DNA from: Caprimulgus europaeus
Taxonomy: Eukaryota; Chordata; Aves; Caprimulgiformes; Caprimulgidae
Assembly (NCBI GenBank): GCA_907165065.1
Contig: OU015528.1
Coordinates: forward strand, 69,793,474-69,857,473
DNA length: 64,000 bases
Reading direction: 5' to 3'
Shown here in pieces: positions 10,950 to 22,763 of the stretch. The stretch's first letter is position 1. The number at the start of each line of letters is the position of its first letter. The notes beneath the pieces are model-generated. The model was not told the DNA's origin. It made no database searches and worked only from the letters and a program-made list of their open reading frames with translations. Both the position numbers and the translations under genes were made by a program.

Positions 10950-13628
10950 GACAGTTACAAGACTGTGTTAATTTGTCAGCCAGAGGACACATTTACTATC
11001 AATAATTTCCAGAACGGATAAAATAACATGCAGAGTTGGCCTCAGTTCCTAAAACTCACCTTAAACTTTTGTGGTGCACGGTTTGCAAGAGTTGGGACAG
11101 CCAAAGGCTCTGTTTCTTCCAGCATTAATACTGCCTGTTACAGAACATTCCTGTCAGCATTGGCAGAAATTAAGCCATATATAAATAAATCTTGCAAAAT
11201 GTACTAAAATGAGCACCCATAAGAGCTCACCAGCAAGCCAAAACCTGCCCAAACTCTTTATCAAGGTGATTCCAGAAACAGCTACTCATAGAAAAAACTT
11301 TTTTCAATGAAGAGAGTAGTTAATATTGTGGAATAACAAATCTTTCTCAGTTCTTTAATCCTAAAAGCATTTTAATCACATTTGAATAAAACATTTTCCA
11401 GACCAAAACTACTACTCCCAATATCACCTCCTTCTTTTACACATCATTCAGACAGTGGTGATGGGAAAAGCTCCACTACTATTCTGACAGAGAAGAGAAT
11501 CTCGAGTCTCAGACAAAATTAACATGCTTATTTTCAGTCTTTGTTTTTTACGTAATATTTAAATTAGGTGTCCAAAAGATTTACCTTTTATCTACTTTCT
11601 TCATTTACATTTTCCCTTTTAAAAATGCAGCATTAAGCTCACAAAGGGGGTGGGGGGGAAATCACTAACCTGAGCACAATCCCAGAAAGGGAATGATCTG
11701 AGCAGGAGTCTTCAAATACTGCTCAAGACATATCCCTGCACTGGTGGCAAGGTCAGTGCTGTTTTATGGCCATGACTCTGCTGACTGGACATTGCTAAAA
11801 CCACCCAGTGGCAGGCTGGTCTTCTGAGCAAAACAAACACTGAAAAAATACCAGGTTCACTGAGCACATTTGCTCTTTTGATATGTTTGGGATTTTAGCT
11901 CAAGTTCTCATAAATGAAGTGTAATGCAGTCTCTTCTGCTTTACCTCTCCTCCCTTGGTTTTTTTTCCAGTGGAAAAAAAAAAAAAAAAATCAATGCTCA
12001 TGAATGCTGCAGGATGAGAACTTCAGAGACTAAAGGCCTCTAATTATCTAGAAAAGAGCAAAAAAATCTATCCTCCCCCATTCAACCCCAGGAATGCCTC
12101 AACCCCTCTTTTTAAGGATCACCTCCCTAGGAAAGGGAAAAAAAAAAAACATCAGTTCACGGCAACTGACCTTGAGCTTTCTGCTAAGCCTCTCTCAGTG
12201 ATTCTAATTATTGCCAAACCTGACAAATCTTCTCATGGCATTATCACCTTGCTGTTAGGTGACCACAGTAAAGTCACTGCAAATAACAGCTCATTCACTA
12301 GGTACAATACAGTCCCAAATCGCTTTGCTCTGAACTAAAAGCAACAAAAAAATATTTTAAAGCTTAGATTGATCATTTCCTCCCCTGCCCCACCAGCACA
12401 AATGATTTCTATTGACCAAGAAAGCAAAATTGTTTAACAAAAAACAAGGAAGCATTCTACAACAAAAGACTGTCCAAACCAGAACTCCAGAAACGTTATC
12501 AAGTTTTATCCTCTGGTGGGATCTGAAACTCAAATGCAGAGCCTTAAAAATACATATTGAATATACAAAAATGAAACAACAAATCTAGGCTTTTTGATTT
12601 TAAATTATCTTGCTCAAGTTAGACCAGAAGAGAAATCATCCGAGAAAGCTACATTGAAAAAACACATGCATTGACTTTGGCTGTTGGTAACTGAGTTCCA
12701 AAGTTTTAAATATGCATGTCTACAATAATAACTCGAAAATGACAGTTTCCAGGAATTTCTCACACTTCAGACAAACGCCTGCTACTTAAGTGTGTAGCTA
12801 GACACAGTTACCAGGACTGCTAAGAAACTTTCTCAGGATGGAGGGAGAAGGGAGGTAAATATACAGTATTGATATTTATATGAACTCAATCTAGAATAGG
12901 TTTCTAGCAGTGTTATAATATAATAAAGCTATAATTTATATTCACAAACTGATACATTACTGCTATATACTTGCTTAGTGTACCTGTTGGCAAAGCATCT
13001 TCAACATAAGGGTAAAAAGGACTTAAGTTTCCAATCCTACCCATCTGACTTATATGTCATTATGAAATCAAAGCACAGAAGTTCGTATGGAAACATACTG
13101 AAAGGGAATTCTGATAATATGGCATATTTGAGCCTTTTCATCACCAACAAGGAGTAGTTAAATCCTAACACACTAAACAATTCAAAATGGTTTTTTTTTA
13201 AAAAAACAAACAAACAAAAAAACCAATAACAACCAAAAAGCAGTTAAACCTAAACATTGCTCAGAGGCAAAGCAGTGCTATTAGACAACAGCAGAGCTGC
13301 GCCTTCAGTTGTTCTGCTCATTTAACAGTACTTCACTGAAGACTTCAACCTGGATTTGTGCCAAAGTTTTAACCTTCACAGAGATTTGCCCTCCCCCTGA
13401 CACATCCAGGTTTAGAGATGCTATCAAATCAAGTCATATGTTAGAAATCACTTCTCACTTCAATCAAGGCTGGAAACCATCTACTCTGAAGGGAAGATAC
13501 TGGCACAAATCACTAGTATTCAGAGTCTGTACAATACCCTTCCTAAAATTCCTTTCATCTCCCCAGGGACAAACAAGTATTTCTGCAGCAGACAATAGAC
13601 TGACTAATCCTAAAGCATTAACATGTAT
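10950..13628. other. AT-rich noncoding DNA with homopolymer tracts
   Basis: The stretch contains a 17-base A run at 11974-11990, a G-rich tract at 11646-11658, and an A-rich (AAAC)-like tract at 13199-13235 next to a T run at 13191-13199. An open frame of 176 codons begins at 13309 and runs into the next low-complexity tract. Its second half is Lys/Pro/Asn/Gln-rich because of the A-rich DNA, so I do not treat it as a gene. Confidence 0.55.
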
Positions 13629-13745
13629 CAAAAAAAAACAAACCAAAAACCAAAAAAACTTGAAACCAAATGTCGACCAAAAAAAACCTCACAATCAAAA
13701 AACCTCACCAAACCACTCACCAAAAAAGCAACCAAAGGAAGCGCA
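13629..13745. repeat. A/C low-complexity tract (AAAC/AACC-rich)
   Basis: Nearly all bases are A or C, in irregular CAAAA, CCAAA and CCTCAC units without a fixed period. Similar tracts occur at 13199-13235, 28247-28275 and 31207-31275 and, on the opposite strand, at 16699-16787. It accounts for the biased amino-acid composition of open frames that cross it. Confidence 0.75.
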
Positions 13746-15765
13746 TCCCTACACACACACACCAGTGTGCCTTTACACTGCCACAGGCTTATACCACTGC
13801 TGCTGCTCTAACCTAATACTACCAATACCTGACCAATAGCAAATACGAACAACATTCAAACAAAAACCATACATATACAGCACAGAAAAGCTTTTGTTGC
13901 AATGTATACTAAAAATAAAGCAGGCAGAAGAGGAAGATAAATCCAGTAGTTTTATCTGCACTACCAGTGTCCTCAACAGGAGTTAATAAGTCTGTGAAAA
14001 ACCTTGAAAAGTCACAGGAAGATAACACAATGCTGTTATTCAGATTTTACACACAGATGAAAATATATTTAAAACTCAATATTTTAAGCAGCATAGACCT
14101 TGGATGGGCTGACCAATTTCACAGTTGAGAGCCATCTATGCAGTGATTTATACTCCTAGCACAAGCTCAAACTATCTCTGATCATCACTTACCTGGGTAA
14201 GGAATACATATTTAGAATAAGAATTAATACTTTTTTCCCCACCCCTAGGTTTGCCTTGAATAATTTTAAGGCACAATTTCACAGCCTATATACATTCATA
14301 TGTACTGATTCATTCTTGAATCACCAGTTTAACAGAGAACAGTGTTTGGAATGGAGCTGCAACATAGGATAAATGCAAACTAAATGGGTATGGGGCTTTA
14401 AAAGCAAGAAGGCATAATACAGCCAAAAAAACACAGTAGCTTACAGCAGCTTCAGCTATATCTTAATACATACTCAAAAACTTATAGAATGTCATAATTA
14501 AGTGATAGCCTTCCATGTGTATGTGCTATGTCATAACTGTATGACCATATGCAAACTCTTCTTCATGACCTTTGCCCAGTTTTATACAAAAGACGGATGG
14601 CAATGCTCATTCAGTGAAAAGACATTTAAAAAACCCTGGCTTTCTCCTCTGTTCAGTGCGTGACCATATGTTTTACTTTTGTGTGCTCCAAACATGCTCT
14701 GCAAACAGAATGATTAATTTTCTTGTGGATTTTTTTGAGTGTTCCTTGATATAGTACCTAACATCATCATAAATACTAGTTTATTTTGACAAGACTCCTT
14801 ATAGGAAAGGAATCATGTTATCCTCACTTTTCAGATGAGGAAATACAAGTCAGAAAGAACTTTAAAAAGTGCTTAGTGATGTCATGCTCAGTTAAAAAAG
14901 AAAATAATCTGGTATTTTCTAGAACTCTTCACATTACTTAGGCTTTACATATCCAAAGCATTCAACTTTTCTGTCAGTTTTGAGTGCTCAGCGTGCCTGT
15001 AACTGAGATCTCAGCTTCTCCTTTATGTGAAAAATCAGAGTTAAACAAGTTGATTAACACAACATAGGAGTTCTATGGCACAGGCATTGCTATAATCCAA
15101 ACCTTCAGAGCAACACTGAACTGCTTCAAAGACAAGACTGTCCCTTCTCTTCTTACTTTCTCCTTGATTCACTCAGTACCTTGCATCTTCTGCAATAAAT
15201 GAAGAAGGGTTATAAAAATCATCCTTGGTGAATCACAGAAATCCCAATTAAATGGTTTTCAGCAGAGAAAAAGTTTTTCTAGTGATCTTGGACTTCCCTG
15301 GCTGTAACTGTTCTCAGTCCCCAGATTTCCTTCTTTCCCAATATGCAGGATCCCTTTTGCCTAAATCCCCTCCCATCCTGTCCACTGATGCATCTAGTGG
15401 TATCATAGCAAATAAGCAAGTGGTGAAACCCATCTACTTGTCATTTCAGGCAGGAGGAGAGCATTAACTCCGTACTGCATACATTACAAGTAAGAACATG
15501 ATCATGAAGGTTTTATTGCAAGTGTACCACCACCTACACATACCCTGCTGCTGGCAGGCAAGCACAGCTCACTGTATCACCACCACCTTGGTAGTGGGCC
15601 ACCCTGCAACCAGAAACTCCAGATTCACACCCCTGCCAGACCACATGAGAGCACCTGCAAGCAGCCTGATGGGCAGCAACACAGCAGGGGCTTTCCTGCC
15701 CACTCTGGAGCAGTGGCAGAGTGGTGGGCAATCAACTGGCTATAGGGCCAGTTTTACAGAGGCCA
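13746..15765. other. Noncoding DNA, nothing identified
   Basis: No recognised repeat or RNA gene. Open frames are under 95 codons. Composition becomes slightly more GC-rich at 15520-15770, immediately before the CR1 insertion. Confidence 0.5.
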
Positions 15766-16196
15766 CAAACTGATCACAGGGATGGAACACCTCTCCTATA
15801 AAGAAAGGTTAAGAGAGCTGGGGATGATCAGCCTGGAAGGTTCCAGGGAGACCTTATAGCAGCCATTAAGTACTTAAAGAGGGCCTATAAGAAAGATGAG
15901 GACAAACTTTTTAGCAGAGTCTGTAGCAATAGCACAAGGGAAAATGGTTTTAAACCAGAAGAGGGTAGATTTAGACTAGATATAAGGAAGAAATTTTTTA
16001 CAGTAAGGGTGATGAAGCACTCTGACAAGTTACCCAGAGAGATGGTAGATGCCCCATCCCCGGAGACATTCAAGGTCAAGCTAAACGGGGCTCTGAGCAA
16101 CCTGATCTATTTGAAGATGTCCCTGCTCACTGCAGGGGGTTGGACTAGATGACCCTTAAAGGTCCCTTCCAACCCAAACCATTCTATGATTCTATA
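15766..16196 (+). mobile_element. CR1 LINE, 5'-truncated, plus strand
   Basis: This is a 3'-terminal copy of the CR1 retrotransposon. The left half corresponds to the C-terminal end of ORF2 (the reverse-transcriptase protein), recognisable by 'GGATGGAACACCTCTCC', the AAGAGAGCTGGGG block and the TAAGGAAGAAATTTTTTACA block. The right half is the short 3' UTR with GGGGGTTGGACTAGATGA and CTTCCAACC, ending in the characteristic ATTCTATGATTCTAT tail. About 10 bases are missing near 15842, so the reading frame is broken. It lacks everything upstream and cannot move. The 5' end is placed where similarity to other copies fades. Confidence 0.92.
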
Positions 16197-16698
16197 ATAT
16201 GAAATGCATGAGCAGTGTGAGAACTTCACAACAGGCATTCCCTTCCTCATCTGAATGCCCTGACCTCAATTACTTGAGCCACATAGCAGCCAGAGGAGTA
16301 ATAGTGCTCCTCACCCTAACACAGCTTTGCAGTTGCTATAAACACTGGATGACACTGGCACCTCATACTCATCTGTATAATTTCTAACCATGTTCATTGT
16401 GTCTGCATTGAGGAGTCAATTCAGAGCTCTGCAACCCACAGTGATCTCCTGCTGCCTCTTTTGGAGACAGGCAGGGATTTGAAATATTCCCCCAGGCCTG
16501 GGAGCCAGAGAAGAGAAAACACCAAGTGGTTCCTTAGCTCTGGATGCAGCTTTCCAGATCAGCAGCCAGAGCTGCTGCATTCTCCTCCAGCATCACTAAG
16601 GGAGCCCAGGGAATAGCCTACATTCAGGATTCTGCTTTGTTGAGGAGTTGACCTGAATTTAAGCCATATATGAACTATTAGAGCCCAAGTTTTGTTGT
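16197..16698. other. Noncoding DNA, nothing identified
   Basis: Unique sequence between a CR1 copy and a GTTT-rich tract. There is no convincing frame, repeat or RNA gene. Confidence 0.5.
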
Positions 16699-16787
16699 AG
16701 GGTTTTTTTGGTTGGGGTTTGTTTGGTGCTTTTTGTTTGGCTTGTTTTTGTTTGGTTGTTTTTTGTTGGCTTTGGCTTGTTTTTTCC
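16699..16787. repeat. G/T low-complexity tract (GTTT-rich)
   Basis: Irregular GTTTG, GGTTT and TTTTTG units fill almost the whole segment. Open frames of 108 codons on both strands (16678-17004 minus, 16712-17038 plus) run through it. They owe their length to the scarcity of stop codons in this composition and are not supported as genes. Confidence 0.75.
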
Positions 16788-18290
16788 CTCCCGTGAAATC
16801 TATTGAAGTCTTTAAAGTCTTCCTAAAGCAAACCTGCTGCATTACCCATATGTATGGTACATTTATTTCACCAGTGATGTTTAAAGTCCTGTTAAGTTTT
16901 ATAGGCAAGCTCTCGGTGGCACCAAGAAACAAAATTGGACCTTTGAATTTATATTTAAATCTGGCAGCTGACAGAGTGATCAGCTCCTTGACCCTGAACT
17001 TCAAATTAAATCCTACTCACATTAACAAAATCATCTAAAAGGCTACAGAAGTCTACTGGAAGGGAACCACAGCTTATGCTTCAGAACACAGTTCTGCCCA
17101 GGAGATGGACCTGGAAGCAAGTTTCATATTTCAGAGTAACCGGTGGGTGAAACCCTACCTTGACTGAAGTAATCAAGACCTTTGCCATTGATTTCAATGA
17201 AACTAGAGAGTAGCCTTAAAAGGAAAAACACCCACCCAACCCTGACCATAATGAGAGAGATTAAATCTCCAGCAGGAAAGCCCTCAAAGTTCCCTGCACC
17301 CACACAGACAAAAATATTTTGTGCTTGTCTCTGTCACTGCTTCAAGCTCATCTGAACAACCCAAACAGTTGAATTTCTTAAATTCCTGAAGTGTTTTCTT
17401 ATGTTGAGAGTTTTTGTTCTTTATTATTGGTTTGTTGTCTTTTTTCCTTAAAAACTTGAATTATTTCTATTGCAGTCATCCTTCTGATCTCTGTTATTGT
17501 GGCTGAAGCTGTTCAAACTACTCCAACATTTACCTGCTTTCTTGAAGCCAAGAAAGAAGTAAATTTGTTCTCGTTAAGTTAAAAAAAGGAAAAAAAGAGC
17601 ATTCCTCACCACCATGTTTTGGTATGGGATTTCAACACTGACATAATTGAACAACACCTGTTTGTACCAGCTGAAGAACTGATCCCATTAGATTTTAAAG
17701 CTAAAGACAAACAGGATAAAGTTATCAGGACAAACTCCCATCCCAAAATAGCCAAATTACATGTATCTGGTCCTGGCTTTCCTCTCTGAACAATCACAGA
17801 GTTTGAGGGAAAAAAAAAAAAAAAAAAAAAAGCCTAAATACATTCCAGATATTGCCTCAATTATTTCCACTTTTTTCATTGGTAAAAACTCAGAAACATT
17901 ATAAAATGATACAATCTTCCCACCACGTTTTTCTCCAGTTTGATACTAAGGAATGGAATTATTCTACTTCTCTTTTCCAATGCTCATTCCTACTGCCCAG
18001 CTTGGAGCTTTCCGTCATCTCTATTTTCCCAACAGTAGATGGCACCAGTAATTTCTATATTCATCATATTACCAAGGAGTTTTGTTGTTGTTTTTAATTT
18101 CTGTGGTTATATTTTCCTGACTATATTCTATGGGTTTCTCTAATAAGTCAGCATTACAAAATTCTGCTTGTGAAAGTCAATTTATCATCATGTGCTTCAC
18201 TTAAGTACCTGCTGATTATTCAAGTGTTTAGGATAGTTCCTAAAACTGTAGCTTGATACAATGCCAAAACAGGAATTTTCTGCTTTAACT
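16788..18290. other. AT-rich noncoding DNA with a 22-base A run
   Basis: The notable element is an uninterrupted A run at 17810-17831. No processed gene copy is recognisable to its left, so I do not read it as a retrogene tail. No coding frame is convincing. Confidence 0.5.
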
Positions 18291-18390
18291 TTAATTACTT
18301 CACTGAAATTGCATTAATTCAATAACTGCAAATTGGATTTTTAATTACTTTATTGAAATTGCATTAATTTAGTAACTGCATCTTGGATTT
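18291..18390. repeat. Tandem duplication, 50-bp unit, two diverged copies
   Basis: Copy 1 occupies 18291-18340 and copy 2 occupies 18341-18390. Both start with TTAATTACTT and end with TTGGATTT, and I count 44 of 50 identical bases. The divergence shows the duplication is old. The unit is AT-rich and has no recognised motif. Confidence 0.9.
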
Positions 18391-20091
18391 CTGCTAGCAA
18401 TATTCTTGTTTTCAAAAAAGAAATTATTTTTACCACATAACTCAATTTAAAATGTTTCACAGCCATCTTAGCTCAGGATATAAATTTACAGTGCAGAAAT
18501 CATCTGCCTATGCAGCAGCTCTGCTGGTGTTTAGGCCTATACTATATTTTCCCCTTATACTCATCCACAGATTCATATCTTTTTCCTGCTATTAGGACTA
18601 AATAATAGTTGCAACAGATTTCTTTTTAATATATATAAATATACACACACACAAGTACATGTATATACACGTGCACACTTTTACACAAGAAAACAATTAC
18701 ACCAAGAACTCAGCCCTGACTGCCAGATGTAGGATACATTCTTTTGTTTCTCAAGCTCAACCCCCACCACCACTACCCCCATAGTACCCCATAATAAACC
18801 AACCTTAAAATTTCCACTGCAGACAAATATTTAGCTGATCACCGCATGTTCCTTTCATATTCTGTGGGGATATGCAAATACTTTTAGGATGTATTTTAGT
18901 TGACTACGTTTTGTCAGATGAATCCCACCTTTATAATTTCATACTATTAAAAAGAAATTTACAATTAATTTAGCAAATACTTCTATTTTAGTGGGAACAA
19001 AATTGCAATTTTGGTTACTACATACATACATATATTCCAACATAAACTGCAAGTGACCCTAAGACAATGACCATAAACAGAAAAGGTTGAAAGGACACGA
19101 TTATTTGGAATTACGATTTCAAAATTCACCATGACAAGACACTCCTGTGCATTGGGTAAATGCATCACTAATCTAAAAGGAAAAAACATCTCTCCTGACC
19201 TACACTCTGCACGGTCTGCTGACCTATCGAGTTCAGAGATCAATTTGCTTCCTGTGCCTCAAGAACATGTACAGCAGAGGCACCTACAGCACTCAGATCA
19301 ATGGCTTTCCTTTCTCTACGAGCCACAACATCCGTTATGCAGACAGAGTTAATATTCATCCCCACTCCCACCCTAAACTAATGTTCCACAAGGTCCTGCT
19401 GGTGTGAGAATGACCTAAGTTCAGGTCTTAATGTGAAGAATCTGCCACCCCCACAGGGGAAAAATGTGTTTGTGAGCAGTTGTGGCCACGGAGATACCAC
19501 AAAAATAAGTATGAAAGAGAAGCAGATAAAAGGAAGTTGAATGCCACAGATCTGAAGCTCGTGAGGTTTTCAAAGCTTGCATAGACCAGAAGCTATAGTA
19601 GATGTTTTCTGTTTATTATTGGTCTATGCTTTCTGGGAAAAGGAAGCAGAAGGAAAAAACCAAAAAAACCCGAAAAACTCGATGCCTTATTTTAAGCCAT
19701 TAGGAATGAGGAAAGCACAGGGACAATGTGTAACAAGTTCTTGGATCTTACTGATGAGTATCTCTGAACTTGTATTTCAGCTCACTCCAACACACTGACC
19801 TTAAAGTCAGGAGAACAGTTTGAAGTCACTTGTGGCTCTACTGCTTTTGGAACTAAATTAACAGAAAGCTGTCTTACAACCAGAAAGAGACTGCTTTAAA
19901 CACAGAGTGATTTGCAGCAAATCTAAAAAAATGAATAAATCAGAGGTATTAGTGCATAGTCTATACCCAACTGGTGTTTCAGGTGCTGAACAGGCAAGAA
20001 GGCTGGCCTTGGTTGCCAGCAATCTGCTGCAGCTGGGCTGGAAGAGCTTCACAACACACTGGAGGGTGGCACAGGCTGACCCCTTACTCCT
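18391..20091. other. AT-rich noncoding DNA with short microsatellite-like patches
   Basis: A mixed (TA)/(CA) patch lies near 18629-18680, and a C-rich stretch with several CCCC runs near 18760-18790. Open frames are short. Nothing else is recognised. Confidence 0.5.
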
Positions 20092-20207
20092 CATCATAGA
20101 ATTATAGAGTGGTTTGGGTTGGAAGGGACCTTCAAAGGCCATCTAGTCCAACCCCCCTGCAATAACCAGGGACATCTTCAACTAGATCAGGTTGCTCGGA
20201 GCCCCCT
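20092..20207 (-). mobile_element. CR1 LINE 3' end, minus strand, strongly truncated
   Basis: Read on the plus strand it opens with TCATAGAATTATAGAGTGG, the complement of the CR1 3' tail. It continues with TTGGAAGGGACCTTCAAAGG, a 'GTCCAACCCCCCTGC' block and GATCAGGTTGCTCGGAGCCC. Only about 115 bases, mostly CR1 3' UTR, are present, which is typical 5' truncation. It has no coding capacity. Confidence 0.92.
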
Positions 20208-21545
20208 CTTTTCTGTTCACATCATGGCTACGCCTAGCCCTGCATTTGTCAGATCACAAATGTGTTGGCTTGGTTTTTAATATAATTTGACTTTCAAGCT
20301 AATCAAGTGTCCATTGTTCCAACCCCTCATGGGATACTCCACAAAACAGTTTTGTCAGAGACCTTTCTGCTTCCATCTTATACTCTATTTGTAGTCCCTC
20401 ATTTCAATAATATAAATTTTTAGGATCATCCTGCTTTTATTCCCAGATGAAAACAAAAGGAAAACAAAACCAATCAATAAGCCAAGCATAAATGCAAGTT
20501 TGATGCACTCAATATACATCATTACATCTAACTTCAAGCTGCAATTTCTTCTGAATTAAAAAATAAATAAATAAATCTGCTTTTAGAATTGCAACATTAT
20601 AAAAAGAAATTAAATCAAGATGAGTAAAAGCTGGAAAGGTCTGTCTAATAATTGCAATTCATTACAAATTAATTTTAATGTTTGCTGCTTTTAATGGAAT
20701 CCCCTTAATCTCCTAACAAACAGGTTCCTTATAATTCTACATGTAAACAAAAATTAATCTCTCATCTCACACTGCTTCTACAACAAAATTGCCCAAATTA
20801 ATACAAATTTCAACAGTATAATCTCTACTCTGTTTCAATATTATCATACACAAAATTTGCAACAAAAATACCATATGTACTTGGCAGCAGTACAAAAATG
20901 CCATGTTATTGAAACAGTACACTCACTACCTTCACGCACTTAAAAGCTCTTAATATTCTACACACTTTCTATTCCTCCCATTCTAGCACAAAAATCATTG
21001 GTGACATCACAAGTATCTGCTAGAATAAACAGCTATAATTAAGAGCTATAATTAAAGTACACCAAAACAATCTCACTGTAAGTACAGATATATCCCCTAC
21101 ACTATAGTTTCTAGATTTCAGTATAAACATGGGTTAAATGTTAAGTGAAGAATGAATTGTGTTTAACCAACAGAAGACGTGGGTGGATCATAGTTACTCT
21201 TGAAATAAATACATTGAAGTTGCTGCTACAAATAAAAGAATCACTTCTCATCTTCTACAAAATGTCCTTGAACTGCAGTAGTGCAGATTCAGGTTAGAGA
21301 GCTGGGAAAAAAAACACTTCTGGTATAAGAGAGTCACCAGAACAGACTGCCTGGCTATGGAATTTCCATTACTGAAAATCTTTAGGAAAGAGCCAGTACA
21401 CATCTGTCAGGAAGTACGTAAGTACAGTCAGTCCTGCCTCCAGATAAGAAAGGAGCTAGATCAACTGTCAGGTTCCCAGGCAGCCCTGTCCATTTTTTTT
21501 TTTTTTTTTTTTATATAACAGAGACACTATTTTTATGTTTTTATT
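20208..21545. other. AT-rich noncoding DNA ending in a T run
   Basis: Unique AT-rich sequence with a 20-base T run at 21493-21512, immediately before the tandem duplication. No gene or RNA is recognised. Confidence 0.5.
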
Positions 21546-21648
21546 AAATTCTGTCATTATAATGTAACTTTCTCATTTATAAATTATTTTGGCAGAAATT
21601 CTGTCATTATAATGTAACTTTCTCATTTATAAATTATTTTGGCAGAAA
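21546..21648. repeat. Perfect tandem duplication, 50-bp unit, two copies
   Basis: The unit AAATTCTGTCATTATAATGT and the 30 bases after it (21546-21595) are repeated without a mismatch at 21596-21645, followed by a few bases of a third start. Identity is complete by eye, so the duplication is recent, or the assembly has duplicated a read edge. Confidence 0.95.
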
Positions 21649-22729
21649 CTTCTGCTATGCTCTCACTGAAGAATCCAAAAGTCACCAAATTTGTTTCGCT
21701 CTCCCCAAAAGGAAAAAAAAAACAACTTAAAACCCCAATAAACTTTCATAATTTTTTTTTTCTACAATAATTAATACCAGTTAATATTTTAAGTCATAAG
21801 TACTATTTTCTAGAAGATAATTACTATGCTTCAAGCTAAAATTAAGTAGATAAATCAATCACACTTTATAGATTCCTGGCATTAATGTAACAGTTCTTTT
21901 TAATGTCAAAAAGCTAGTGAGAGATCTCACCTTACAGTTAATTTTACTTAAGAGACCAGAGCTTTGCAGCTTGAATGATCCAATATTTGTGAAAATAAAG
22001 AACTGCTTTTCCTATTTCTTTGTCAAACATAAGTGCACATGCACTTATACAACTACATGATTGAGATGATGTTTCCTAACGGAGACGCTGCTATTTACTA
22101 AATGTTAGTCCTTGCACTGCATTTTGGGGGGTACACACATGGCTGGGTTCTCCCTGGCGCTCTTTACCTTATCACCAACGTGAGCAGCAATGGGGCATTT
22201 GCTTTCTAACATTACAGCCTGGTAATACATTTAAGTATGTGAAAAGCCCCACTAAGTAAATGCTACTTGTGTTTACATAAGCTTAGGCATACACACAAGA
22301 GTCCTCTTGGATCACAACCTCCATGAGGTAGATTTGAGAATGTATCAGTACCTTTCTTACATCTGTAGCAAAAGTGTAAGGCTAAAGAGTGTAACCCTTC
22401 AATTATTTACACATTTAAACTATTTCTCTTTGGTCACCAGGCACTATCCTACACCTTTATCACCCTCTCTCTGCGGGAGTGAACAACATCACTTCATTTA
22501 CAGATTTTTTTATTATCATACAGCTGCCATCTGCATTTATGTGGGAAACCCACTGTTTCTACTCCCAGTATATAATTTAGAGTATCATCAAAAACTTCAC
22601 GCAAGAACAAAAAACATTTGCTGATATGGAATGTCTGTGGGGTTGTGGATTTAGACTCTTCTCAACATACTTTTTTTTCTTTTTGCCCTCTCCTCTTATT
22701 TCAGCAAATTCAAGCAGATTTATGGTTTA
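21649..22729. other. Noncoding DNA, nothing identified
   Basis: AT-rich unique sequence. A 105-codon open frame (22307-22624, plus) has no recognisable domain and no codon pattern to support it. Confidence 0.5.
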
Positions 22730-22763
22730 TTTGGGTTTTTGGTTTGTTTGGGTTTTTGGTTTG
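22730..22763. repeat. Tandem duplication of a 17-bp GT-rich unit
   Basis: TTTGGGTTTTTGGTTTG occurs twice, head to tail, at 22730-22746 and 22747-22763. It is a short, perfect, low-complexity duplication of the same G/T character as the tract at 16.7 kb. Confidence 0.9.

Noticed and set aside
11651..11665. A 15-base match (TGGGGGGGAAATCAC) shared with 37604-37618
   Set aside because: A match of this length somewhere in 64 kb of biased sequence is expected by chance. Flanks do not match.
13309..13839. 176-codon open frame on the plus strand
   Set aside because: Its second half is Lys/Asn/Pro/Gln-rich because it crosses an A/C low-complexity tract. No domain, no codon bias and no homologue that I recognise.
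16678..17038. Overlapping 108-codon frames on both strands
   Set aside because: Both run through a G/T low-complexity tract where stop codons are rare, and the translations are repetitive artefacts.
17810..17831. 22-base A run as a possible retrogene tail
   Set aside because: No coding remnant, target duplication or AATAAA at the right distance upstream.
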